From the NCBI GenBank assembly GCA_963827065.1, contig CAWGZM010000003.1, positions 124,001 through 188,000 on the forward strand: a stretch of DNA of 64,000 nt. Reading direction: 5' to 3'. The position numbers were made by a program, and so were the translations under genes. Shown one piece after another: positions 33,746 to 42,617 of this stretch; within the stretch, counting starts at the first letter, position 1, and the number at the start of each line of letters is the position of its first letter. Under the pieces are notes generated by a model. It was not told the origin of the DNA, did not search any database, and worked only from the letters and a program-made list of their open reading frames with translations. This stretch comes from JACVRW01 sp963827065. Lineage in GTDB: Bacteria > Actinomycetota > Thermoleophilia > Solirubrobacterales > Thermoleophilaceae.

Positions 33746-35263
33746 TCACACTACGCCGGGAATGGCGTTCGCCGTGAGCAGGCAACCCACGCCGACGATC
33801 ACCACGGCCGAGGCGGCCGGTAGCGCCGCGGCGACCCGGCTCAGGGTTGCGCCGCCGCCTCCTCCGGCGCCGAGCCGCCCCAGCGTCGGAAGCAGCTTCC
33901 GCGCGTAGACGACGGCCAGGCCAAGTGCCGTCAGCGTGCCTGCGAGCCCAAGGCTGAACGCCACGATCAGCAGCAGGCCGAGCCCGATCTCGTGCTGAGC
34001 GATCGCTCCGAGCAGGACAACGAGCGCGGACGGGCATGGGATCAGTCCCGCTGCCGCGCCGAGTCCGATCAGGCTCCGGTTGGTGACCGTGTGGTCGGCG
34101 GCGGGCGCGTGGTCATGGTGGTGGTGGTGATGATCGTGGTGGTGGTGCCCGTGGCCGTGCTCGCGGCCGCGCAGGTGGTCCATGAAGTGTTGGAAGCCCG
34201 CGCGCGTGAATGAGTGGTCGTGACCGAGCGAATGGTCGTGGTCGTGGTCGTGGTGGTGGTGCGAGTGCCCGCGCCCGCGCAGGCGCGCGCGCAGCACTCC
34301 GGCGCCGATCGCCACGACCAGGGCGCCCGAGACCAGATTGAGCCACGGGTAGAGATCCTCCGGCAGCACGTACTGCGAGAGCGCGAGCGTGACGAAGCCG
34401 AGCATGAAGACGCCGATTGTGTGGGCGATCGTGACCGTCGCGCCGAGTGCCACCGCGTGCCGCGGCTTGCCCTTCGTGCCGACGAGGTAGGCGGCGACCA
34501 TTGCCTTGCCGTGACCCGGCGACAGCGCGTGCACAGCGCCCCAGCCGAAGGCCGCGAGCAGCAGCACGAAAAGGACGCCCTCGCCGGCCGCGGCGCGCTC
34601 GAAGAGCGCCGTAAAGCCGTCGCTGCCGGTGCGGCTCGTCGACACCTGATCGGTCCCCTCGAAGCGCGGCGCGATCAGCATGCCGTCGCCGGCAGTGACC
34701 GAGAAAGACGCCTCGCGACGGTCGAGTGGGCTGTTCAGGAGATCCTCGGGATAGCGACGCAGACCGTTTGTCGGGTCACCGCTCGGCGCCTGCGTGCGAA
34801 CCGCGGTGTCGTCGCCCGGCGCGGCGATGATCGCCTTCCAGCCGACGCGATCCTCGAAGCTGTCGTCCGCGAGCTTCACTCGCCGTGGCGAGTCGACACT
34901 CGCCCGCAGCTGCACCTCGAGGCGCGTCGTGTCGAGCCCGCCGGCGCCCGGCGGGAAGCTGAGGCGGGGCTCGCCGACCTGGCGCAGCGCTGCCTCTCGC
35001 CCGTCGACCGTCAGCGTGAGCCCGCGCTCGACCTCCGCGAGCTTGCGCTCGAGCAGCTCGGCGCGCGGCACGTTGCGCTCCTGGACGGTTGGGATCTCCG
35101 CCTGATCGAGGATGTAGCGGACGTCGACGCGGTCGGCGGAGATCGAGACCTTCGACATATGGTTGATGGAGAAGTTGCCGAGAGGGTGCGCCTGGGCCCC
35201 GGGCGCAGCGAACGCCAGGATCGCCATCGCGGCCAGCGCGAGCAGGAGCATTCGTGCCTTCAT
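33746..35263 (-). CDS. NicO/RcnA-type nickel-cobalt transporter with large exported N-terminal domain
   Basis: A 505-residue protein. Residues 1-25 are a signal peptide; residues 26-230 are an extracytoplasmic domain (HPLGNFSINHMSKV at its start). The NicO membrane domain follows: AAFGWGAVHALSPGHGKAMVAAYLVG near 240-265 with the HALSPGHGK metal motif, VTIAHTIGVF, and GLIPCPSALVVLLGA near 415. Two His/Asp-rich loops (RGHSHHHHDHDHDHS and GHGHHHHDHHHHHHDH) lie between helices. RcnA relatives export Ni/Co, other NicO members import, so direction is open. ATG overlaps the TPR gene stop by 4 bases. Confidence 0.87.
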   Translation of the reverse strand: MKARMLLLALAAMAILAFAAPGAQAHPLGNFSINHMSKVSISADRVDVRYILDQAEIPTVQERNVPRAELLERKLAEVERGLTLTVDGREAALRQVGEPRLSFPPGAGGLDTTRLEVQLRASVDSPRRVKLADDSFEDRVGWKAIIAAPGDDTAVRTQAPSGDPTNGLRRYPEDLLNSPLDRREASFSVTAGDGMLIAPRFEGTDQVSTSRTGSDGFTALFERAAAGEGVLFVLLLAAFGWGAVHALSPGHGKAMVAAYLVGTKGKPRHAVALGATVTIAHTIGVFMLGFVTLALSQYVLPEDLYPWLNLVSGALVVAIGAGVLRARLRGRGHSHHHHDHDHDHSLGHDHSFTRAGFQHFMDHLRGREHGHGHHHHDHHHHHHDHAPAADHTVTNRSLIGLGAAAGLIPCPSALVVLLGAIAQHEIGLGLLLIVAFSLGLAGTLTALGLAVVYARKLLPTLGRLGAGGGGGATLSRVAAALPAASAVVIVGVGCLLTANAIPGVV

Positions 35264-36567
35264 CGAGTTCCCTCCTCGAGGAGCGTCGCCGCGCGCGGCG
35301 ACAGGGCAGCCCGGCCGCGCCGGGCGAGGTCGAAGTGACGTTCGGCCGCCTCGGGCCGTCCCACCCGCGCGAGCGCAATGCCGGCGTGCAGGTTGTAGAG
35401 CGCGTCGTCCGAGCCCGTGCGCAGCGCCCGCCGCGACCAGGTCACGCCCGCCTCGGGGTCAGCGGCGCGCACGTGGGCCCATGCGAGCGCGTCCGCCGAG
35501 CGGACGCTGGGGGCGCGCTCCCACACCCGCCTGCCGAGCTCGACCGCCCGGCCCGGGTCGCCGTAGTCGGCCTCGAACAGGACCGTCTCGGCGTCGGGCA
35601 GCGTTGCCGCAGCCGTGTACAGCCGCTGCTGTGCGCGCGCGGCAGCGAGCGAGGCCTCGGCGGCCCCATCGCGCCCGCGCGCCTGCTCGACCTGGGCGAG
35701 CAGGCTGAGCGTGGCGGTCAGGGGCAGGCGCGCGGAAGCGCGACGCAGGCGAGCGGCGGCTCTCCCCAGATCGCCGCTCGCCGCGTCGGCGCGCGCGAGT
35801 CCGACCATGCCGGCTGGATAGCCGGGCAGTGATCGGAGCGCAGCCGTGTAGGCGAGCCGCGCCGCGGCGACTCGCCCTTGCTGAAGCTCCAGGTCGCCGA
35901 GCAGCACGCGCACGTAGGCGACGTTCTCGGGATCGCCTCCGCCGGCCGACACAGCGAGCCGCATCGCCTCGACGGCGCCCGGAAGATCGCCGGTCAGCTC
36001 GCGCAGGTACGACACGCGCGAGTAGGAAGTGAGGTTCGGCTTGACGTCGAGCAGCTGCTGGAGGGTCTGCTCGGCGGCGCCGTAGCGGCCCAGCTCTATC
36101 TGGGCGTCGGCGACCACAGGCAGCACGGCGACGAGGCTCGGCGCCAGCCGCCTGGCCTCGAGCCCGCGGCGCAACTGCTCATCGAAGTCATGGCGCAGGC
36201 CGGCGAGCGTGCCTGCGCCGAGCACCGCGTCGACGTTGCGCGCGTCGCGCCGTAGCGCGGCGTCGAAGCTGCGCGCCGCGCGCGAGTGGAAGCCGGGGTC
36301 GCCGGTCTCTCGCGCGCGCTGCAGGTAGGCCTGGCCGAGCGCGGTCAGCACGCCGGCGTCGGCATCGCCGTCACGCGCGGCGCGCTGGAGGAGCTCGACG
36401 CGCTCCGCAGCCGAGGCGGCGGGCGGGATCTCGACGCCCGTCGCATCGCCGCCGGCGGGCAGCTCGAAGTCGCGGCCGCCTCCAAGCGACAGGACCACGG
36501 CCAGCGTGACGGCGAAGGCGGCGAGCGGGGCCAGGAGCTTGAGGAGATTTGGGCGGAGAGCGGTCAT
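35260..36567 (-). CDS. membrane-anchored tetratricopeptide-repeat protein
   Basis: A 435-residue protein with an N-terminal membrane anchor (residues 8-28) followed by about nine TPR-like helical pairs (for example GVLTALGQAYLQRARETGDPG, AAEQTLQQLLDVKP, DALYNLHAGIALARVGRPEAAERHFDLA). It should act as an extracytoplasmic protein-protein scaffold. GAGGAC precedes the ATG by about seven bases, and the stop overlaps the NicO gene by 4. With the DUF4331 gene upstream it forms a three-gene set that I recall seeing together in other bacteria; its function is not established. Confidence 0.8.
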   Translation of the reverse strand: MTALRPNLLKLLAPLAAFAVTLAVVLSLGGGRDFELPAGGDATGVEIPPAASAAERVELLQRAARDGDADAGVLTALGQAYLQRARETGDPGFHSRAARSFDAALRRDARNVDAVLGAGTLAGLRHDFDEQLRRGLEARRLAPSLVAVLPVVADAQIELGRYGAAEQTLQQLLDVKPNLTSYSRVSYLRELTGDLPGAVEAMRLAVSAGGGDPENVAYVRVLLGDLELQQGRVAAARLAYTAALRSLPGYPAGMVGLARADAASGDLGRAAARLRRASARLPLTATLSLLAQVEQARGRDGAAEASLAAARAQQRLYTAAATLPDAETVLFEADYGDPGRAVELGRRVWERAPSVRSADALAWAHVRAADPEAGVTWSRRALRTGSDDALYNLHAGIALARVGRPEAAERHFDLARRGRAALSPRAATLLEEGTR

Positions 36568-36606
36568 TGAGAAGTCCTCTGGGGAGAAGGTCCGCCCGGC
36601 CCGGCC

Positions 36607-36633
36607 GCCCGCCCGCCACGAGGGCGGGCGGGC
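36607..36633 (-). other. GC-rich 11-bp stem-loop between DUF4331 and TPR genes
   Basis: GCCCGCCCGCC pairs perfectly with GGCGGGCGGGC around a 5-base loop in the 83-base gap. No T-run follows on the - strand, so it is more likely a partial attenuator or RNA-stability element that lowers TPR/NicO expression relative to the DUF4331 gene than a full terminator. Confidence 0.5.
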
Positions 36634-36650
36634 ACCGGTACGGGGGGTTC

Positions 36651-38096
36651 TTACGGCAGCTGCGCAGGCGGCGGCTGCGGCACAGGGGCGTGCTGCGGCT
36701 CGATCCGCTTGAGCGTGCTGTTGAAGCCGTCGTTCGCGAGCCCGACGTACGGGAACTGCGAGCGGAACGGCTTGTCGTTCTGGTCGACGCCGTCCCCGAG
36801 GGGAACGTTCTTCGGGGGCGACAGCAGAGCGCCCGCGATCACGCGGAGCTCGATGTCGACGACGTCGTCCGCCAGACGGCGGCCGTTCGGGAACCCGGCG
36901 AGGTCACCCGCCAGGACGCCGAAGCGGTTCGGCTTGGCCGACGGCGCAACGCCCAGGTTCAGCTTGAGCGTGTCGGCCGCGGCCGGGTTCTTGCCGATCT
37001 GCGTGAGTCCGGGAACGCCGGTGAGCAGCGCCTGGACGATGTCCTTCCGGTTCGTCTCCTGGATGCCGAGGCCGAACAGCGCGTTCAGGATGCGCGCCGG
37101 CTCCGGGTTGAGGGCGAACTGGCCGAAGTTCTTCGCGTCGTCCGCGGGGGACGTTGCGTTGAACTTGTCCTTCTTGCCGATCGGGACGATCACCTCGTTG
37201 ATGAGGGGATTGCCGAGACGGCTGACCTGGACGTACCCGTCGCCGCCGCGCTTGCGCTTGCTCGGCGAGAGCACGGAACCGCGCTTGCGCTCCGTGGTGG
37301 ACCACACGCCGACGACCGCGTTGCCCGACTTCATGTCGGAGACCTGCTTGCTGTCGCGCGTGACCTCACGCTCGGGCACCTGCAGCACGAACGACTTCGT
37401 GTTGTAACCGGCGACGTCGTCCTTGCCGCCGCCCTGGTTGCCGAGGCCGATGTTCGGCCGGCCCGGCTTGTCGATGTTGATCCCGTCGAAGATCGCGCCG
37501 AGGTCGACGAAGAACGCGTCGTCCGCGGGGGTCACGATCGTCTTGCCGCCGCCCTTCAGCGGCGTGACGCCACCGGCCTCCACCTGAGCGAAGTTCGGGA
37601 TCGTCTTGGGGCCAACGTTGTCCGGAACGACCGGAGCGTTGTTGGCGATCCGCTTCGAGCCGACGAGCTTGCGGTTCCGGTAGGTCTCCTTGTAGAGGTC
37701 ATACGTCTGCACCAGGTTCAACTTCTGGTCATTGACGGAGGTGACCCCAGGTGCCGCGTACAGGAACGAGTTGGGGTTGCGGAACTTCGTATCGAAGTCC
37801 CACCGGTAAGCCACGTCCTCGTACCCGTCGCCCGTGTTGTCGATCTTGACGTAGTAACGGGCGTTCTCGTCCAGCGGGTAGAAGTTGGGTCCGCCCGCAG
37901 GATCCGCGAGCGGAATCCAGTTGGCGACCACCGTCAGGCTGCCCGGGGCGTCCGAAGCCGTGTAGGCCCAGACGTCCGTGTTGTCCGCAGTCGGGTCCTT
38001 GAGGATGTTGGGCGCTTCACGATGGCTCGAGCCGATGCTCAGCGGCACGGCTACCGCGAGGGCCAACAGGGCCGCGAGTAGCGAGAGTCTCTTCAT
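36651..38096 (-). CDS. exported DUF4331 family protein
   Basis: A 481-residue protein with a signal peptide (residues 1-21) and the family hallmark SSHREAPNILKDPTADNTDVWAY right after it. Further conserved pieces are NFYPLDENARYYVKIDNTGDG and PLINEVIVPIGKKDKFN. The family is abundant and exported; no reaction is established. The ATG has AGAGGAGCTCTG in front. It heads the run of same-strand genes leading into the TPR protein and the NicO transporter, which suggests a metal-linked envelope role (inference). Ends in a proline-rich QPPPAQLP. Confidence 0.85.
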   Translation of the reverse strand: MKRLSLLAALLALAVAVPLSIGSSHREAPNILKDPTADNTDVWAYTASDAPGSLTVVANWIPLADPAGGPNFYPLDENARYYVKIDNTGDGYEDVAYRWDFDTKFRNPNSFLYAAPGVTSVNDQKLNLVQTYDLYKETYRNRKLVGSKRIANNAPVVPDNVGPKTIPNFAQVEAGGVTPLKGGGKTIVTPADDAFFVDLGAIFDGINIDKPGRPNIGLGNQGGGKDDVAGYNTKSFVLQVPEREVTRDSKQVSDMKSGNAVVGVWSTTERKRGSVLSPSKRKRGGDGYVQVSRLGNPLINEVIVPIGKKDKFNATSPADDAKNFGQFALNPEPARILNALFGLGIQETNRKDIVQALLTGVPGLTQIGKNPAAADTLKLNLGVAPSAKPNRFGVLAGDLAGFPNGRRLADDVVDIELRVIAGALLSPPKNVPLGDGVDQNDKPFRSQFPYVGLANDGFNSTLKRIEPQHAPVPQPPPAQLP

Positions 38097-38201
38097 CAGA
38101 GCTCCTCTTTGATTGATGGGCCAGGGGTGTCCCGGGCACTCACTGGCCGATTTATTCGCGGCGCCGTAGCAGTTGGATCACTCGAGAACTTCCTGCATAT
38201 A

Positions 38202-38217
38202 GACCACTTTTGTGGTC
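38202..38217. other. inverted repeat GACCAC-TTTT-GTGGTC
   Basis: A perfect 6-bp dyad in the 218-base divergent gap between the DUF4331 gene (-) and the RsbW-like gene (+). On the - strand it is followed directly by TATATG, a possible -10, so it is placed where a repressor could act. The rest of the gap shows no other clear signal. Confidence 0.35.
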
Positions 38218-38314
38218 CGGTCGCAGGTGCGACAGAGTCTCAGCAGCCGCCGGAGTAATCCGCTGAGCAAATTGGCGCGTAAGACTTCAGCAACACCTGC
38301 GTTGGAGGTGGTGG

Positions 38315-38710
38315 ATGGCCGGATTCACCCCGCGACAGCATTCGATCAGTGCCGATGTGGCGCGACTCAAGGAGGCGCGTGACTTCGCCGAGCGCTGTGC
38401 GGCCGAATTCGGTCTCGGCGACGACGACACCTACCAGGTGAAGCTCGCCATCAGCGAGGCGGTCACGAACGCCATCCAGCATGGCTCGTCCTCGCCGACC
38501 GACCCGATCATGATCACCGTCGCGGAGGAGTCGGGTGCGCTCGTCTTCGAGGTCGAGGACACCGGCCGCTTCCGTCCGCGCGTTCGGCGCGGGGTCATGC
38601 CCGAGTCCGGCCGCGGCCTCGAGTTCATGCGGCTGCTGATGGACGAGGTCGACCTGCGGCCCGGCGTCGGCGGGACGCTCCTACGCTTCTCCAAGCGGCC
38701 GCTGCTCTGA
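38315..38710 (+). CDS. RsbW-like serine kinase / anti-sigma regulatory protein
   Basis: A 131-residue GHKL ATPase-fold protein. N box EAVTNAIQHG near 51-60, G1 box FEVEDTGRFRP near 80 and G2 GRGLEFMRLLMDEV near 99 are clear. Such proteins bind a sigma-B-type factor or phosphorylate an anti-anti-sigma partner. No partner gene lies next to it. ATG at 38315 is preceded by GGAGGTGG. Downstream bases 38711-38874 contain GC-rich hairpins (for example CGGCGGC-CATTC-GCCGCCG near 38740) that may end transcription. Confidence 0.85.
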   Translation: MAGFTPRQHSISADVARLKEARDFAERCAAEFGLGDDDTYQVKLAISEAVTNAIQHGSSSPTDPIMITVAEESGALVFEVEDTGRFRPRVRRGVMPESGRGLEFMRLLMDEVDLRPGVGGTLLRFSKRPLL

Positions 38711-38874
38711 GCCAGGGGCTTGGCGCCCCGACGGCGGCCATTCGCCGCCGAAAGAGGACGACCGCCGGGCGAATCCTTCGCTATGGGAGGCCGTCACCGG
38801 CCGTCGCCGGGGCAGACCTAGTTTCGCCGCCGTCCGGTGTGGTCCTCCCGGCCGCCAATTAATATGGCTCGCCC

Positions 38875-39285
38875 GTGCGCCGTCCGCTCGTCATCGCGCT
38901 TGCGCTCACCGCATCGCTGCTCACTGCCTGCGGCGGTGAGATCGAGGTTCCCGAGAGCGATCAAACCGCCCACCGCGGAGCGGTTCTCTTCAACGAGCGC
39001 TGCTCGGGCTGTCACTCGCTCGATGCTGCGAACGCCTATGGATCGAAGCCCACAGGCCAGCTGCAAGGCGGCGAGCGCACCAACGGGCCGAACTTCAACG
39101 TGCGCAAAGAGAGCCGCGACGACGTCCTCTTCGCGATCCGCAATGGCGGCTTCTCGGGGGCGATCATGCCGGCGAACATCGTCGTGGGCGAGGACGCCGA
39201 GGCGGTGGCCGACTTCCTCTCCGAGTACTCGGGCAAGGAGAGCGGCACGAACGACCCGACGGCCTCCGGCCAGACGGGCGAGTGA
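38875..39285 (+). CDS. lipoprotein c-type cytochrome
   Basis: A 136-residue protein with a lipoprotein signal (lipobox LLTAC, C19) and one heme c site C43-S-G-C46-H47; a methionine in GAIMPANIV near residue 99 is the likely sixth ligand. It would be anchored on the outer face of the membrane and carry one electron, perhaps between the cytochrome bc complex and an oxidase (inference). GTG start at 38875; TAATAT lies nine bases upstream and no ribosome site is seen. It is followed by serS after 31 bases. Confidence 0.85.
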   Translation: MRRPLVIALALTASLLTACGGEIEVPESDQTAHRGAVLFNERCSGCHSLDAANAYGSKPTGQLQGGERTNGPNFNVRKESRDDVLFAIRNGGFSGAIMPANIVVGEDAEAVADFLSEYSGKESGTNDPTASGQTGE

Positions 39286-39316
39286 TGCGGGCGCCGGCCG
39301 GCTGGAACGTGCCGCC

Positions 39317-40570
39317 GTGCTCGACCTGAGGCAGCTCCGGGAGGACCCGCAGCGGGCGCGCGAGGCGCTCGCCCGGCGCGGGGTCGATCCGGCGATCTTC
39401 GACGAGGCGCTCGAGCTCGACGAGCGGCGCCGGACGATCCTGCCCGAGCTCGAGGAGCTGCGGCGAGCGAAGAACGAGGCCTCGAAGCGGATCGGCGAGC
39501 TGCAGCGCTCCGGGGAGGATGCCTCCGAGGCGATTGCCGAGGTGCGCAGCGCATCAGGCCGCGAGAAGGAGCTCGCCGATGAGCTGAGGACGGTCGAGGA
39601 GCGACGCGCGGCCGCGCTCGCCGCGCTGCCCAACCTCCCCGACCCGAGTGCGCCGCCGTCCGACGAGGTGCTGCGCGAGGTCGGCGAGCCGGGCGCCGAG
39701 GGACGCGATCACGTCGAGCTGCTCGGTGACCTCGTCGACCTCGAGGCGGGGGCGCGGGTGGCGGGCTCGCGCTTCGCGTATCTCAAGGGGCCGGTCGTGA
39801 GGCTGCAGTTCGCGCTCGTCCAGTGGGCAATCGAGCTCTTGGAGGAGAAGGGCTTCACGCCGGTGGTGCCGCCGGTGCTGATCCGCGAGCAGGCGCTCTT
39901 CGGCACGGGCATGCTGCCCGACACCGAACAGCAGATCTACAGCGTCCCGGACGACGACCTGTACCTGGCCGGCACCTCGGAGGTGCCGCTCGCCTCGCTT
40001 CACGGCGGCGAGATCCTCGGACCGGGAGAGCTGCCGCTTCGCTACGCCGGCATCTCCACCTGCTTCCGCCGCGAGGCGGGCGCCGCCGGCAAGGACACGC
40101 GCGGGATCTTCCGCGTTCACCAGTTCGACAAGGTCGAGATGTTCTCGTTCGTCGAGCCGGACGAGTCCGTCGGTGAGCACGAGCGCCTGCTCTCCATAGA
40201 GGAGGAGATCCTCGGAGCGCTCGAGCTGCCCTACCGCGTCGTCAACATCGCCGTGGACGACCTCGGCGCATCGGCGGCGAAGAAGTACGACCTCGAGGCG
40301 TGGCTGCCCGGGCAGGGGCGCTTCCGCGAGCTCACCTCGACCTCCAACACGACCGACTTCCAGGCTCGCCGCCTCGACATCCGGCAGCGGCCCGCCGAGG
40401 GCGAGGCCCCGAGGCACGTGCACACGCTGAACGGAACAGCGGTCGCGATCGGCCGGACGATCATCGCGATCGTCGAGAACCACCAGCGGGACGACGGCAG
40501 CATCGCTGTGCCGGAAGTGCTCCATCCCTTCGGCGCGCCCGAGCGAATCGCGGCCGCAAACGGCGCCTAG
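39317..40570 (+). CDS. serS: serine--tRNA ligase
   Basis: Class II aminoacyl-tRNA synthetase, 417 residues. The N-terminal coiled-coil arm (residues 20-100, LEELRRAKNEASKRIGELQ) recognises the long variable arm of tRNA-Ser. Motif 2 is ISTCFRREAGAAGKDTRGIFRVHQFDKVEMFSF and motif 3 is LNGTAVAIGRTIIAIVENHQ. GTG start at 39317 gives VLDLRQLRED, the normal beginning. A tRNA-Ser gene follows 16 bases after the stop, so enzyme and substrate are neighbours. Confidence 0.95.
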   Translation: MLDLRQLREDPQRAREALARRGVDPAIFDEALELDERRRTILPELEELRRAKNEASKRIGELQRSGEDASEAIAEVRSASGREKELADELRTVEERRAAALAALPNLPDPSAPPSDEVLREVGEPGAEGRDHVELLGDLVDLEAGARVAGSRFAYLKGPVVRLQFALVQWAIELLEEKGFTPVVPPVLIREQALFGTGMLPDTEQQIYSVPDDDLYLAGTSEVPLASLHGGEILGPGELPLRYAGISTCFRREAGAAGKDTRGIFRVHQFDKVEMFSFVEPDESVGEHERLLSIEEEILGALELPYRVVNIAVDDLGASAAKKYDLEAWLPGQGRFRELTSTSNTTDFQARRLDIRQRPAEGEAPRHVHTLNGTAVAIGRTIIAIVENHQRDDGSIAVPEVLHPFGAPERIAAANGA

Positions 40571-40586
40571 GATTCGAGGCGGCCCC

Positions 40587-40675
40587 GGAGGGGTGGCAGA
40601 GTCCGGTCGAATGCAGCTGCCTTGAAAGCAGCCGGCCTCGCAAGAGGCCCGGGGGTTCGAATCCCTCCCCCTCCG
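40587..40675 (+). tRNA. tRNA-Ser (anticodon UGA)
   Basis: The acceptor GGAGGGG pairs with CCCCTCC at 40668-40674, discriminator G40675. The anticodon loop reads CTTGAAA (UGA), a long class II variable arm (CCGGCCTCGCAAGAGGCCCG region) is present, and the T-arm is GGGGG-TTCGAAT-CCCTC. CCA is not encoded. It lies directly after serS. Confidence 0.95.
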
Positions 40676-40785
40676 CCTCTTCACAACCCATCGTTAAGGG
40701 TCGTCCTTCGACGGTCGATAACGGCTCAACTGGCCTGAAGACCAACCAGACCTGCACCCCCCGGTGAGGTCCCCAAGGAGGACCG

Positions 40786-42080
40786 ATGTTTCTGACCCGC
40801 AAGCTGCGGGTGGCGCTGATCGCTGCCCTCGCATGCACTGTCGCCGTGCTGCCGAGCGCCGGAGAGGCGTTCGCTGCAGCCAAGCCCAGCACCCGGCTCT
40901 ACGCGTGCATGAAGCGCTCGAGCGGCAAGGTTCGCTTCACCAGCAAGCTCACGCGCTGCAAGCGCGGCGAGAAGAAGATTTCGTTCAAGGCGCCCTCGGG
41001 CCAGAACGGCTCCGGCGGATTGCAGGGCCTCCAGGGCCTGACCGGGCCGCAAGGTGCTCCCGGTGCGCAGGGTGCTCCCGGCGCCGATGGCGCTCAGGGT
41101 GCTCCTGGCGCCGACGGCGCTCAGGGCCTGCAGGGGCCGGCCGGCGCGAACGGTGCTGACGGTGCCAACGGCGCTGATGGTGCCGACGGTGCTGACGGTG
41201 CCGACGGCGCTGACGGTGTTGACGGCGCTGACGGTGTTGACGGCGCCGATGGCGCCGACGGCGCTGACGGTGCCGACGGCGCGCAGGGCCCGCAGGGTGA
41301 GAAGGGCGACAAGGGTGACCAGGGCGACCAGGGCGACCAGGGCGACCAGGGTCCGACCAGGGGCTCCAGGGCCTCCAGGGCGAGCAGGGCCCGCAGGGTG
41401 AGCAGGGTGCCCAGGGTCCGCAGGGCGAGCAGGGCGAGCAGGGCGAGCAGGGTGCCCAGGGCCCGCAGGGCGAGCAGGGTCCCCAGGGGCTTCAGGGCCT
41501 CCAGGGCGAGCAGGGTCCCCAGGGCGAGCAAGGTGCCCAGGGTGAGCAGGGCCTACCGGGTGCCAACGGCAACGACGGCGCCGCGGGCGCCAACGGGGCC
41601 AACGGCGCCGACGGTGCGCCGGGCACGCAGGGTGAGCAGGGCCTGCCGGGTGCCAACGGCAACGACGGTGCTCCCGGCGCGAACGGCGCCGACGGCGCAC
41701 AGGGTCCCCAGGGTGCGCAAGGACCGCAGGGTCCGCAAGGCCCCCAGGGTCCGCAGGGCCCCCAGGGACCGGCCGGCCTCTCCAGCAGCCAGACCCCGGC
41801 CATCACCGCGGTGACGGACACGGACGCCCTGGCCGGTGACACCATCACCGATACGGCCGACTGCCCGGCGGGCAAGGTCGTGCTCGGCGGCGGGTCGCAG
41901 CTCACGATCGGTCCCGGCGGCTTCGGCAACACCGGTCCGCGCTTCTACATCAGCACGTCGCGGGCCATTGACGCCGACACCTGGCAGGTCACGCTGAACG
42001 TCGTGTCGGCCTTCAGCGGCACCAACGGCACCACACAGGACGACGCCACCGTCGCGGCGCAGGTCATCTGCACCGTCTGA
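40786..42080 (+). CDS. exported collagen-like repeat protein, frameshifted in the repeat
   Basis: Preceded by AGGAGG. The first frame gives a signal peptide (to AFA near 29), a small two-cysteine domain (RLYACMKRSSGKVRFTSKLTRC) and Gly-X-Y repeats from about residue 80, rich in GAD, GAQ and GDQ. At about 41355-41362 the sequence GGTCCGACCAGGGGC breaks the register: the first frame turns into Arg/Ala-rich nonsense ending at 41814, while the third frame continues Gly-X-Y triplets (GLQGLQGEQGPQGEQ) to about residue 330 and ends with a normal globular domain (ADCPAGKVVLGGGSQ, QVICTV) at 42080. Two extra bases (or one missing) explain it. Either a sequence error or repeat slippage that switches the C-terminal domain on and off. 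Confidence 0.8.
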
Positions 42081-42099
42081 CCAACTACGCAACCAACGA

Positions 42100-42127
42100 A
42101 GCGGGAGGCCTTCGGGCCTCCCGCTTC
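42100..42127 (+). terminator. 12-bp hairpin with TTCG loop after the collagen-like gene
   Basis: AAGCGGGAGGCC and GGCCTCCCGCTT flank a TTCG tetraloop, 20 bases after the collagen-like stop at 42080. This stop position supports the end of the gene in the shifted frame. Confidence 0.85.
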
Positions 42128-42144
42128 CCGCTTTCGGAGGAACG

Positions 42145-42558
42145 ATGAAGACCCGCCCCATCATCACCGCCGTAATCGCCCTGGCAATCACTCCGCTCGC
42201 CGCATGCGGCGGCGGAGACGACGAGCGCTCCAACGCCGACAGGTTCGAGGGCCCGGAGAAGAGCGTCGCGGCCGTCGTCGACGAGCTGCAGAGCTCGAGC
42301 CGCGAGGGCGACACGGAGACGATCTGCCGCGAGATCTTCACGGCTGACCACGCCGCGAAGGTGGCGCAGGCCGGCGGCACGAGCTGCGAGGCCAAGGCCA
42401 AGCAGGAGATCGCGGTCCCCGAGGAGACGATCGAGGTCCAGGGACTGCTCGTCAACGGCTCGGGAGCGACCGCACGCGTCAAGGAGCAGACAGGCAAGGT
42501 GTCGACGCTCATCTTCGTCAAGAGCGGCGGCGACTGGCGCATCGACGGGATTCGCTGA
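42145..42558 (+). CDS. small lipoprotein of unknown function
   Basis: A 137-residue protein with a lipoprotein signal (lipobox PLAAC, cysteine near 21) followed by a charged linker. The remainder has the pattern of an NTF2-like/DUF4878 fold: SVAAVVDELQSSSREGDTETICREIFTADHAAK, two cysteines that could pair, and a C-terminal GDWRIDGIR typical of such folds. Function unknown; likely outer-surface. ATG has GGAGGAACG upstream. It lies between two strong terminators and is probably transcribed from its own promoter hidden near the first one. Confidence 0.75.
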   Translation: MKTRPIITAVIALAITPLAACGGGDDERSNADRFEGPEKSVAAVVDELQSSSREGDTETICREIFTADHAAKVAQAGGTSCEAKAKQEIAVPEETIEVQGLLVNGSGATARVKEQTGKVSTLIFVKSGGDWRIDGIR

Positions 42559-42564
42559 GAACGA

Positions 42565-42592
42565 CGAGGGGGCGCCCGTAGGCGCCCCCTCG
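42565..42592. terminator. bidirectional 12-bp hairpin between convergent genes
   Basis: CGAGGGGGCGCC and GGCGCCCCCTCG around CGTA, followed by a second small stem ATTCAG-CTCCG-CTGAAT (42593-42609). It sits between the lipoprotein gene (+) and the M28 peptidase gene (-). Confidence 0.85.
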
Positions 42593-42617
42593 ATTCAGCT
42601 CCGCTGAATTGCTGCGA

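Noticed and set aside
34080..34270. Low-complexity GTGGTG/CATCAC stretch as a simple-sequence repeat or CRISPR-like array
   Set aside because: It encodes the His-rich loops of the NicO transporter; unit length is irregular and there are no spacers.
38711..38874. Riboswitch upstream of the cytochrome c gene
   Set aside because: Several GC-rich hairpins are present, but no conserved riboswitch core that I recognise.
41360..41814. Arg-rich C-terminal half of the collagen-like frame as a real basic protein
   Set aside because: The alternative frame continues perfect Gly-X-Y triplets and ends in a structured domain before a terminator, so the Arg-rich reading is an artefact of the frameshift.
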